A stretch of DNA of 15,213 bases from Burkholderiales bacterium (lineage in GTDB: Bacteria > Pseudomonadota > Gammaproteobacteria > Burkholderiales > SG8-39). The DNA lies in NCBI GenBank assembly GCA_919902965.1, contig CAKKSJ010000405.1, forward strand, positions 2,847-18,059. The letters run 5' to 3'. Within the stretch, counting starts at the first letter, position 1. Every line of letters starts with the position of its first letter. Both the position numbers and the translations under genes were made by a program. The notes beneath the pieces are model-generated. The model was not told where the DNA came from and made no database searches. It worked only from the letters and a program-made list of their open reading frames with translations. Of this stretch, positions 7,608 through 14,368 are shown in pieces.

Positions 7608-8102
7608 TCACTTCAGATCAGACGCGCCTTCCTGATCGGGATCGCCGCGGCCGGACTGCGGCAGTTCCGAGCCTGATTCACTCCGTGTCGCCAAGCCTGC
7701 GAGCGCTTGTTTTAACCTGGAATCCGGCAACTGCCTGACCAGGGTATGCAGACTTTCAGCGCCCGCCCGGCTGAGTTTTGCCCGCTTGGATGCCGGCGCT
7801 TCGCCGCGGGACCGCCGGGGTTGCACTTCCAGGCGAATTCCAGTAACCTCCACCCCTGATTTGGAAAAATCGTCGACTAATCGGGGGCTTAGCAAGCGAA
7901 GCTTGGCTGCAACTGCGTTGTTATCGGCGAAAATAACAACATTTCGCTGCCTATAGTTTACAATCGACGAAGATCGCAACAACTGCTGCGGCACCAGTTT
8001 GCTGTAGATGCGCCGCAATTCGATAAGCCGTTCCACTTGGGGTAACAATCCGGCTATACCCACAGACGAATCCAAGTAGGCGCGAAGATTCTTGGAATGC
8101 AT
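7608..8102 (-). CDS. dciA: DUF721/DciA-like protein, putative DnaB helicase loader
   Basis: DciA proteins (formerly DUF721) help load or operate the replicative helicase DnaB in bacteria that lack DnaC. That role is known for the family and is not shown here. The 164-residue product has a KH-like region at about 15-95, seen as the pattern LIELRRIYSKLVPQQL then VVIFADNNAVAAKLRLLSPRLVDDF. A basic stretch (95-112) and an acidic, low-complexity tail follow. DciA sequences are weakly conserved, and my call leans partly on position: a short reverse gene between lpxC and an M23 peptidase plus secA is familiar from betaproteobacteria. Read in its own direction, the start is the only ATG before an upstream in-frame stop, and no Shine-Dalgarno sequence precedes it. 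Base composition is visibly less GC-rich than the flanking genes, especially at 7850-8000. The gene is convergent with lpxC and divergent from the peptidase. Confidence 0.78.
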   Translation of the reverse strand: MHSKNLRAYLDSSVGIAGLLPQVERLIELRRIYSKLVPQQLLRSSSIVNYRQRNVVIFADNNAVAAKLRLLSPRLVDDFSKSGVEVTGIRLEVQPRRSRGEAPASKRAKLSRAGAESLHTLVRQLPDSRLKQALAGLATRSESGSELPQSGRGDPDQEGASDLK

Positions 8103-8115
8103 GGAACTGTCTTTT

Positions 8116-8119
8116 GGAG
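8116..8119 (+). promoter_or_regulatory. Ribosome binding site fixing a GTG start
   Basis: GGAG lies 6 bases before the GTG at 8126 and is the reason for choosing that start for the peptidase. It falls in the 23-bp space between the start codons of two divergent genes. Confidence 0.7.
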
Positions 8120-8125
8120 TAGATC

Positions 8126-9064
8126 GTGCATATTATTCTCGTATCCAACCGGCTGGCAACGGCTAAGTCGGTTTCGCTGGGCACGCGTCACCTGATTCTG
8201 GGGCTGGCGCTGCTGACGGCGGCAGTCGTGGCGCTGTCCAGTTCCCTGTTCTATCTAGTCTTCAGTCACGCCATCGAGATCAAGTTGCCGCTGGTGCAAC
8301 AACTGCTGCTGTCTACGCAGGAACAGCAGGCCAGGAATGCCAAAGAGTTCATGCGCGAGAACGTGAACGCGATGGCTGTGCGCGTGGGGCAAATGCAGGC
8401 GCAGCTCGTGCGCCTGGATGCGCTGGGCGAACGGCTGTCGGCGCTGGCGGGCATCAAGCCGCAGGAATTTCGCATGAACGCGCAACCCGGCCGTGGCGGC
8501 GCGCTGACTTCGAGCATCCCGGCGCAGAATTTGTCGATGAACGACTTGGACGGGCAACTCGTTGCGCTTTCCAGGCACATGGAAAACCGCTATGACACCC
8601 TCGGCATACTCGAAAACCGGCTGTTCGACGCCAGGATCAAGAAGAAACTCCTGCCGACGGTCAAGCCCGTGGATGTGAGCTGGAACGCCTCCAGCTTCGG
8701 CTGGCGTATCGACCCGATAACGGGACAGAATACCATGCATGAGGGCATCGATTTCCTGGTCGATACCGGCACCCCCGTCCACGCCGCGGCCGGCGGCCTG
8801 GTGGTCGTCGCTCAATTCCATCCTCAATATGGATATATGATCGATGTCGACCACGGCAACGACTTTACCACCCGCTACGCCCATAATTCGAAGCTGCTGG
8901 TCAAGGCCGGCGATCTGGTGCAGCGCGGTGCGGTCATCGCCGAGTCCGGTTCCACCGGACGCTCGACCGGGCCGCATGTGCATTTCGAGGTGCGCTATAA
9001 GGGTGTCGCCCAGAATCCGAACCGGTTCCTCAAGGTTTCGGCAGCGACGATCACGGCAAGATAA
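8126..9064 (+). CDS. Membrane-anchored M23 family metallopeptidase
   Basis: This is a peptidoglycan endopeptidase of the LytM/M23 family, predicted to face the periplasm from an inner-membrane anchor. Translation starts at GTG with a good ribosome binding site 6 bases upstream. The 312 residues consist of a short cytoplasmic tail, one membrane helix (about 22-47), a coiled-coil-like linker rich in Gln, Leu and Arg (about 55-110 and 140-172), and a C-terminal M23 domain (about 188-303). The catalytic set is complete: zinc ligands His205 and Asp209 in MHEGIDF and His286 in GPHVHFEV, with catalytic His253 in RYAHNS and His284. It should therefore be an active enzyme rather than a degenerate activator such as EnvC or NlpD. 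The likely role is cleavage of crosslinks during growth or division. A direct link to the neighbouring secA is not evident, and no gene symbol is secure. Confidence 0.92.
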   Translation: MHIILVSNRLATAKSVSLGTRHLILGLALLTAAVVALSSSLFYLVFSHAIEIKLPLVQQLLLSTQEQQARNAKEFMRENVNAMAVRVGQMQAQLVRLDALGERLSALAGIKPQEFRMNAQPGRGGALTSSIPAQNLSMNDLDGQLVALSRHMENRYDTLGILENRLFDARIKKKLLPTVKPVDVSWNASSFGWRIDPITGQNTMHEGIDFLVDTGTPVHAAAGGLVVVAQFHPQYGYMIDVDHGNDFTTRYAHNSKLLVKAGDLVQRGAVIAESGSTGRSTGPHVHFEVRYKGVAQNPNRFLKVSAATITAR

Positions 9065-9092
9065 GAAGGGTTGTTTCCGATTCTCTGCTAGT

Positions 9093-9131
9093 GCCGCTGG
9101 TTCAAAGCGGCCCGGGGATCGCCAAGCCCCG
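9093..9131 (+). other. Two small adjacent stem-loops after the M23 gene
   Basis: GCCGCT (9093-9098) pairs with AGCGGC (9106-9111) around a 7-base loop. Directly behind it, CGGGG (9113-9117) pairs with CCCCG (9127-9131) around a 9-base loop. They begin 28 bp after the peptidase stop and could end or stabilise that transcript. Neither is followed by a T-run. The sequence CGGCCCGGG occurs at 9108-9116 and again at 9162-9170, probably by chance at this G+C. Confidence 0.3.
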
Positions 9132-9176
9132 TCTGCTTCCACGCGAGTGTTCCAGCAGTTTCGGCCCGGGTAGGCA

Positions 9177-9185
9177 TGTTAAAAT
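9177..9185 (+). promoter_or_regulatory. Candidate extended -10 promoter of secA
   Basis: TGT followed by TAAAAT (9180-9185) repeats the element found before lpxC, and the two sites share the 11-base string TGTTAAAATCC. Transcription would begin near 9192, giving a leader of about 33 bases before the secA ATG. No clear -35 hexamer is present. Separate transcription of secA from the upstream peptidase is inferred from this site. Confidence 0.55.
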
Positions 9186-9224
9186 CCATGCTTCCGCTCT
9201 GATCCCTCCCCTCGATACCCGTTA

Positions 9225-11948
9225 ATGTTCACCCGCATCCTGACTCGTGTTTTCGGCAGCCGCAACGACCGGCTGATCAAGCGCTACAACAAATCCGTAC
9301 TGCGAATCAACGCGCTCGAGCCGGAGATATCCGCGCTGTCGGACGAGGCGCTGCGCGCCAAGACCCTGGAGTTCAAGGATCGGCTGGCCAAGGGCGAAAC
9401 CCTGGACGATTTGCTGCCGGAAGCCTTCGCTGTGGTGCGCGAAGCCGGCAAACGCGAGCTCAATATGCGCCATTTCGACGTGCAGCTGATCGGCGGGATG
9501 ATACTTCACGCGGGCAAAATCGCCGAAATGCGCACCGGCGAGGGCAAGACTTTGGTCGCCACGCTGGCCGCCTATCTGAACGCGCTTTCCGGCCTGGGTG
9601 TCCACATCGTCACGGTGAACGACTACCTGGCGAGCCGCGATGCCGAATGGATGGGGCGCGTCTACCGCTTCCTCGGGCTGAGCGTAGGGGTGAATCTGTC
9701 GCAAAGCGCTGCCGACGTGAAGCAGCAGGCATACGCGGCCGACATCACCTATGGCACCAATAACGAATTTGGATTCGACTACCTGCGCGACAACATGGCG
9801 ATGCAGGTCTCGGACCGCTACCAGCGCCGCCTCAGTTTCGCCATTGTCGACGAGGTCGATTCGATCCTGATCGACGAGGCGCGCACACCGCTGATTATCT
9901 CCGGCCAGGCCGAAGACCATACGGATATGTACTACCGCATGAACGAAGTGGCGCCGCTGATGGTGCGCCAGGCGGAGGAAAACGGTCCGGGCGATTTCGC
10001 CCTGGACGAGAAATCGCGCCAGGTGCTGCTCACGGAAGCCGGGCACGTGCATGCCGAACAGCTGCTCGCGCGCGTCGGACTGCTGCCCGAGGGGCGCAGC
10101 CTGTACGAGCCGTCGTTCATCAACCTGATGCACCATCTGTATGCGGCATTGCGGGCGCACCACCTGTTCCTGCGCGACACGCACTATGTGGTGCAGGAAG
10201 GCGAAGTCATCATCGTCGACGAGTTCACCGGGCGCCTGATGTCGGGACGGCGCTGGTCCGATGGCCTGCACCAGGCGGTCGAGGCCAAGGAGAACGTGTC
10301 GATCCAGAACGAGAACCAGACACTCGCGACCATTACCTTCCAGAACTACTTCCGCATGTACGGCAAACTCGCCGGCATGACCGGCACGGCCGACACCGAG
10401 GCCTACGAATTCCAGGAGATTTACGGGCTGGAAACCCTGGTGGTGCCGACGCACCAGCCGATGATCCGTGACGACCGCGAGGACCTCGTCTACCAGACCA
10501 TCAACGAAAAGAACGACGCCATCGTCGCCGCGATCAAACACTGCCACGAGCACGATCAGCCGGTGCTGGTCGGCACCACTTCGATCGAGAATTCCGAGTT
10601 GCTATCGGGCATGCTGGAGAAGATCAAGCTGCCGCACCAGGTGCTCAACGCCAAGCAGCATGAGCGTGAGGCGCAGATCGTGGTGCAGGCCGGGCAGCCC
10701 AAGATGGTCACCATCGCCACCAACATGGCCGGCCGCGGCACGGACATCGTGCTTGGCGGCAACGTCGAGAAGGCGATCGACGCGCTGCGCGCCAACCCCG
10801 ACGTGGACCAGTTGGAGAAAGAGCGTCGCATCCTGGCAATGCGCGAGGAATGGCGGCAGCTGCACGCCCAGGTCATCGCCGCCGGCGGGCTGCACATTAT
10901 CGGCACCGAGCGCCATGAGTCGCGCCGTATCGACAACCAGCTGCGCGGTCGCTCCGGCCGCCAGGGCGATCCCGGTTCTTCGCGCTTCTACCTGTCGCTG
11001 GAGGATCCGCTGCTGCGCATTTTCGCCGGAGACAAGGTGAAGGCGATTATGCAGCGCCTGAAAATGCCCGAGGGCGAGGCAATCGAAAGCTCTTGGGTGT
11101 CGCGTTCGATCGAGTCGGCACAGCGCAAGGTCGAGGCGCACAACTTCGACATTCGCAAGCAATTGCTCGAGTACGACGACGTGGCCAACGACCAGCGCAA
11201 GGTCATCTACGAGCAGAGAAACGAGTTGATGGACTCCGCCGACGTGAGCGAAACCATCACCTCGCTGCGCCAGGGCGTGGTGAGCGATATCTTTCGCGCC
11301 CATATCCCGCCGGAGAGCGTGGAGGAGCAGTGGGACGTGTCGGGCCTGGAGAAGGCTTTCGCCGCGGAATTGCAGTTTGCGATTCCGGTGAAATCCTGGC
11401 TGGAAGCGGACGCCAACCTGGACGATCAGGCGCTGCTCGAAAAAGCCGTGGCCGAGGCCGACCGTCTGTACCAGGAGAAATTCTCGCTCGCGCCCCCCGA
11501 AGCGCTGCACCAGTATGAGCGCTGGGTGATGCTTTCCAGCCTTGACCAGCATTGGCGCGAGCACCTGGCGGCACTCGATCACCTGCGCCAGGGCATACAC
11601 CTGCGCGGTTACGCGCAGAAGAATCCGAAGCAGGAGTACAAGCGCGAGGCGTTCGAACTGTTTTCGGGCATGCTCGAAAGCGTCAAACTGGAAGTGACCA
11701 AGACGCTGACTGCCGTGCAGGTGAATTCGGAAACCGAGTTGGCCGAAGCGGCGACCGAAGCGCCGCCGGCGGTCGAAAACGTGCAATACCGGCATGCCGG
11801 TTATGACGAACCGGTGGCCGCGGATGCGGCAGAGGAAAAAGCCAAGGAGCGGCCGTTCGTGCGCGAGATGGGCAAGATAGGCCGCAATGATCCCTGCCCC
11901 TGCGGCTCGGGCAAGAAGTACAAGCAGTGCCACGGAAAGTTGACTTAG
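9225..11948 (+). CDS. secA: Protein translocase ATPase SecA
   Basis: SecA is the motor ATPase that pushes unfolded preproteins through the SecYEG channel. The 907 residues (E. coli has 901) show the N-terminal FGSRNDRLIKRYNKSV (10-25), Walker A MRTGEGKTLVAT (102-113) and DEAD-type Walker B in FAIVDEVDSILIDEAR (205-220). The preprotein-binding region lies between the two nucleotide-binding domains. The second domain has MAGRGTDIVLGG and QLRGRSGRQGDPGSSRFYLSLED, followed by the helical scaffold and wing. The C-terminal zinc finger DPCPCGSGKKYKQCH has the ligands Cys891, Cys893, Cys902 and His903, used for SecB and membrane binding. I see no SecM-like arrest gene upstream. The ATG at 9225 has no Shine-Dalgarno sequence; its leader is pyrimidine-rich (CCCTCCCCTC at about 9204-9213). 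The start is supported by the conserved N-terminus. Confidence 0.98.
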   Translation: MFTRILTRVFGSRNDRLIKRYNKSVLRINALEPEISALSDEALRAKTLEFKDRLAKGETLDDLLPEAFAVVREAGKRELNMRHFDVQLIGGMILHAGKIAEMRTGEGKTLVATLAAYLNALSGLGVHIVTVNDYLASRDAEWMGRVYRFLGLSVGVNLSQSAADVKQQAYAADITYGTNNEFGFDYLRDNMAMQVSDRYQRRLSFAIVDEVDSILIDEARTPLIISGQAEDHTDMYYRMNEVAPLMVRQAEENGPGDFALDEKSRQVLLTEAGHVHAEQLLARVGLLPEGRSLYEPSFINLMHHLYAALRAHHLFLRDTHYVVQEGEVIIVDEFTGRLMSGRRWSDGLHQAVEAKENVSIQNENQTLATITFQNYFRMYGKLAGMTGTADTEAYEFQEIYGLETLVVPTHQPMIRDDREDLVYQTINEKNDAIVAAIKHCHEHDQPVLVGTTSIENSELLSGMLEKIKLPHQVLNAKQHEREAQIVVQAGQPKMVTIATNMAGRGTDIVLGGNVEKAIDALRANPDVDQLEKERRILAMREEWRQLHAQVIAAGGLHIIGTERHESRRIDNQLRGRSGRQGDPGSSRFYLSLEDPLLRIFAGDKVKAIMQRLKMPEGEAIESSWVSRSIESAQRKVEAHNFDIRKQLLEYDDVANDQRKVIYEQRNELMDSADVSETITSLRQGVVSDIFRAHIPPESVEEQWDVSGLEKAFAAELQFAIPVKSWLEADANLDDQALLEKAVAEADRLYQEKFSLAPPEALHQYERWVMLSSLDQHWREHLAALDHLRQGIHLRGYAQKNPKQEYKREAFELFSGMLESVKLEVTKTLTAVQVNSETELAEAATEAPPAVENVQYRHAGYDEPVAADAAEEKAKERPFVREMGKIGRNDPCPCGSGKKYKQCHGKLT

Positions 11949-11951
11949 AAT

Positions 11952-11977
11952 CTGTTGCAAAATGGATTTTGCGACGG
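11952..11977 (+). other. Palindrome just after secA
   Basis: GCAAAAT (11957-11963) and ATTTTGC (11966-11972) form a perfect inverted repeat around two bases. Pairing continues outward with two G-T wobbles to 11952 and 11977, giving up to 12 pairs. It begins 3 bp after the secA stop. The tight, AT-rich core could be a protein-binding operator or part of a secA terminator. It does not match the ArgR operator consensus I know, despite lying upstream of argJ. Confidence 0.4.
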
Positions 11978-11988
11978 CCTGACATAAG

Positions 11989-12020
11989 GGAGTATGCGGG
12001 GAGGTATCCCCTCATATTTC
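11989..12020 (+). other. Long hairpin in the argJ leader
   Basis: GGGGA (11998-12002) pairs with TCCCC (12007-12011) around GGTA. After one C-T mismatch, TATG (11993-11996) pairs with CATA (12013-12016). The arms continue to 11989 and 12020 with two wobbles and two Watson-Crick pairs, so about 13 of 14 positions pair. It ends 16 bp before the argJ ribosome binding site. It may terminate the secA transcript, although no T-run follows, or act in the argJ leader. Confidence 0.45.
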
Positions 12021-12046
12021 AATAGACTCTTAGCCCGGAGGCAGCC

Positions 12047-13276
12047 ATGCCTGTCAATCTCGCTTCGCCCAGACCCGAAGATCTGCTGCCGGTAAAAGGC
12101 GTGATGCTGGGCGTCGCCGAGGCCGGCGTGCGCAAGGCGCACCGCCGGGATCTGCTGGTGATGCGGATTGCCGAAGGCACGCGTGTCGCCGGCGTATTTA
12201 CCCAGAACCGCTATTGTGCCGCCCCGGTAATTCTGTGCAAGGAACATCTCGCGAGCAAGCTGCCGGTGCGTGCCCTGCTGGTGAACACCGGCAACGCCAA
12301 CGCCGGCACCGGCGCGGATGGACTCGCGCGCGCAAGGCTGGCCTGCGCCGAGCTCGCGGCGGCTTTGGGCTGTGACGCTAGGCAGATCCTGCCGTTTTCG
12401 ACCGGCGTGATCATGGAGCCCTTGCCGGTGGAGCGCATCGTGGCTGCGCTGCCGCGCGCCCTCGCCGATTGCCGCGCGGACAACTGGGTGGGAGCGGCTA
12501 GCGCGATCATGACCACCGACACCGTACCCAAGGCCTGCTCGCGCCGGGTCAGTATCGGCGGCAAGCCGGTGACGGTGACGGGAATCGCGAAGGGCGCCGG
12601 CATGATCCACCCCGATATGGCAACCTTGCTCGGCTTCGTCGCAACCGATGCAGCGGTGAGCCAGGCGGCCTTGCAGAAGATGCTTGCGCAGGCGAGCGCG
12701 CGTTCGTTCAACCGCATCACGGTGGATGGCGATACCTCGACCAACGATTCCTTCATGCTGATGGCGAGCGGCGCCGCCGGCAACCAGGAGATCGCCGACG
12801 AGCGTCACGCGGATTACAGCGCACTCGCCGAAGCGGTCACCGCGGTCGCGGTCTGGCTGGCCCAGGCGATTATCCGCGACGGTGAAGGCGCGACCAAGTT
12901 CATTAGCGTGCAGGTCGAGGGCGGCAAGAGCGAGCAGGAATGCAGCAAAGTCGCTTATGCGATCGCGCATTCGCCGCTGGTCAAGACCGCGTTCTTTGCC
13001 TCCGATCCGAACCTGGGGCGGCTGCTTTGCGCGATCGGCTATGCCGGTATCCCGGATCTCGACGTCGACGGCGTGCGCCTGCACCTGGGCGATGTGCTGG
13101 TGGCCAGGGACGGCGGAATCGATCCGGCCTACCGCGAAGCGGACGGCAAGCGCGTGATGCAGCAAAGCGAAATCACGGTGCGCGTGGAACTGGGCCGCGG
13201 CTCGGCGCAGACCACGGTGTGGACCTGCGATCTGTCGCATGATTACGTTTCCATCAATGCGGATTACCGCAGCTGA
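12047..13276 (+). CDS. argJ: Ornithine acetyltransferase / N-acetylglutamate synthase (ArgJ)
   Basis: ArgJ transfers acetyl from N-acetylornithine to glutamate, recycling the acetyl group of the arginine pathway; some members also make N-acetylglutamate from acetyl-CoA. It is made as a precursor that cuts itself before a threonine, which becomes the N-terminal nucleophile of the beta chain. The 409 residues include NTGNANAGTG (80-89), the oxyanion-hole segment FSTGVIMEPLP (117-127), and the cleavage region AKGAGMIHPDMATLLGF (181-197), with the cut expected between Ala192 and Thr193. The family ending YVSINADYRS is present. The alpha chain would be about 192 residues and the beta chain about 217. 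GGAGG at 12037-12041 sits 5 bases before the ATG. Whether it is mono- or bifunctional cannot be read from the sequence. The adjacent secA and DUF815 genes have no arginine role, so this looks like a conserved position rather than a pathway operon. Confidence 0.96.
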   Translation: MPVNLASPRPEDLLPVKGVMLGVAEAGVRKAHRRDLLVMRIAEGTRVAGVFTQNRYCAAPVILCKEHLASKLPVRALLVNTGNANAGTGADGLARARLACAELAAALGCDARQILPFSTGVIMEPLPVERIVAALPRALADCRADNWVGAASAIMTTDTVPKACSRRVSIGGKPVTVTGIAKGAGMIHPDMATLLGFVATDAAVSQAALQKMLAQASARSFNRITVDGDTSTNDSFMLMASGAAGNQEIADERHADYSALAEAVTAVAVWLAQAIIRDGEGATKFISVQVEGGKSEQECSKVAYAIAHSPLVKTAFFASDPNLGRLLCAIGYAGIPDLDVDGVRLHLGDVLVARDGGIDPAYREADGKRVMQQSEITVRVELGRGSAQTTVWTCDLSHDYVSINADYRS

Positions 13277-13343
13277 CCTCTAAGCCGGGCACACCGGGGT
13301 CAAACAGCGTATCTTCGGCCAAGGAAAAGCCCTTATTTCACGA

Positions 13344-13367
13344 ACAAGGGGGGTGCACCCCCTTTGT
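13344..13367. repeat. 24-bp near-perfect palindrome
   Basis: The arm ACAAGGGGGGTG (13344-13355) is followed without any spacer by its complement (13356-13367), with a single G-T mismatch (13348 with 13363). As RNA this would fold as a GC-rich hairpin with T-containing flanks; as DNA it is a two-fold symmetric site. It lies 68 bp after argJ, is consistent with an argJ terminator or an intergenic repeat, and overlaps the next palindrome by two bases. Confidence 0.6.
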
Positions 13368-13380
13368 CCTCCAGGAGGAC
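13366..13380. repeat. 15-bp perfect palindrome overlapping the first
   Basis: GTCCTCC (13366-13372) and GGAGGAC (13374-13380) are exact complements around one A. The first two bases are shared with the preceding 24-bp palindrome. GGAGGA resembles a ribosome binding site, but no convincing open frame starts just downstream. Confidence 0.55.
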
Positions 13381-13386
13381 TTCCTT

Positions 13387-13404
13387 CGGGGCGTAAATCC
13401 CCCG
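13387..13404. repeat. Third inverted repeat of the argJ-DUF815 gap
   Basis: CGGGG (13387-13391) pairs with CCCCG (13400-13404) around the 8-base loop CGTAAATC. It is the last of three consecutive inverted repeats within 61 bp. The rest of the gap (13277-13343 and 13405-13477) shows no further structure that I can support. Confidence 0.45.
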
Positions 13405-13448
13405 CGGACACAGGCTTGCAATTTACCCAAATGTTCGCTGTTTTTGGT

Positions 13449-13454
13449 TATTAT
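13449..13454 (+). promoter_or_regulatory. Possible -10 element before the DUF815 gene
   Basis: TATTAT matches TATAAT in five of six positions and lies 23 bases before the ATG at 13478, in a locally AT-rich stretch. No acceptable -35 hexamer was found at 16 to 18 bases, so this is a weak candidate. If it is used, the leader would be only about 15 to 18 bases. Confidence 0.3.
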
Positions 13455-13477
13455 TCGCCTTTAAGTGACTAACTCGT

Positions 13478-14368
13478 ATGACAGAACTGTCCAAATTCCT
13501 GGAGCGGGCCGACGCGCTGGTCGCGCGCCTGGAGGTATTGCTGCCTGCGCTGCAGCCGCCGGTAAACTGGAACGCGAGCATCGCCTATCGCTGGCGCAAA
13601 TCGGGCGGGCACGGCCATCTGCAGCCGGTTGCACATCCGCACAGGATCCGGCTATCGGATCTGCGCGGCGTCGACAGGCAAAAGCGCGTGATCGAACAGA
13701 ACACGCGGCAGTTCGTGAACGGACTGCCTGCCAACAATGTGCTGCTGACCGGCGCGCGCGGCACCGGCAAGTCATCCCTGGTCAAAGCGGTGCTGAACAA
13801 GTTTCACCGCCAGGGCCTGCGCCTGATCGAAGTGGACAAACATGACCTGATCGACCTGCCCGACATCGTCGATCAGATCTCCGGGCGCAGCGAGCGCTTC
13901 ATCATATTTTGCGATGACCTGTCCTTCGAGGCAGCAGAGGCGGGCTACAAGGCGCTGAAAGTCGTGCTCGACGGCTCGATTTCCGCGACTTCGGAAAACG
14001 TGCTGATCTACGCCACTTCCAACCGGCGCCACCTGATGCCCGAGTACATGCAGGAAAATCTCGAGTACAAACACCTGGGCGAAGAGATCCATCCTGGCGA
14101 GACTTCCGAGGAGAAAATCTCCCTGTCTGAACGCTTCGGTCTGTGGGTGTCGTTCTATCCGTTCGACCAGGATGATTATCTTGGAATCGTCGAGCACTGG
14201 CTGGCGGAACTGGGCTGCACGCCGCGGGAGATCGCCGCCACGCATGAAGAAGCGCTGCAATGGGCGCTTTCGCGCGGTTCGCGTTCGGGACGTGTCGCCT
14301 GGCAGTTCGCGCGCGACGTGTCGGGCCGGCTGCGCGCCGCGGCCGCAGCGCGCAGCAAGCGAGCTTGA
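13478..14368 (+). CDS. DUF815 family AAA+ ATPase
   Basis: This is a single-domain P-loop ATPase of the DUF815 (COG2607) family, whose cellular role is not established as far as I know. The 296 residues start with an Arg/Leu-rich helical region (1-28) and a linker. An AAA+ core follows, with Walker A LLTGARGTGKSSLVKA (89-104), Walker B FIIFCDDLSFE (141-151), sensor 1 IYATSNRRHLMPE (177-189), an arginine-finger candidate Arg219 in LSERFGLW, and a sensor 2-like GSRSGRVAWQFARD (267-280) with Arg272. All ATPase residues are present, so it should bind and hydrolyse ATP. The N-terminal 60 or so residues may contact a partner. No clear Shine-Dalgarno sequence precedes the ATG; AAGTGA at 13463-13468 is weak. 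Its TGA overlaps the TTG start of the next gene, which suggests joint expression with a Nudix hydrolase. Confidence 0.9.
   Translation: MTELSKFLERADALVARLEVLLPALQPPVNWNASIAYRWRKSGGHGHLQPVAHPHRIRLSDLRGVDRQKRVIEQNTRQFVNGLPANNVLLTGARGTGKSSLVKAVLNKFHRQGLRLIEVDKHDLIDLPDIVDQISGRSERFIIFCDDLSFEAAEAGYKALKVVLDGSISATSENVLIYATSNRRHLMPEYMQENLEYKHLGEEIHPGETSEEKISLSERFGLWVSFYPFDQDDYLGIVEHWLAELGCTPREIAATHEEALQWALSRGSRSGRVAWQFARDVSGRLRAAAAARSKRA

Noticed and set aside
7959..7964. TACAAT inside dciA as a -10 for the M23 gene
   Set aside because: It has no -35, no TG extension, and lies about 160 bp from the start; the match is expected by chance in this AT-richer stretch.
9222..11960. Two reverse-strand open frames (about 440 to 450 codons each) opposite secA
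   Set aside because: They are shadows of the secA reading frame, with biased composition, no known motifs and no ribosome binding site that I could see.
11945..13240. Reverse-strand open frame of 431 codons opposite argJ
   Set aside because: It covers argJ almost exactly, and its translation is His/Arg-rich without domain signatures; it is a codon-bias artefact.
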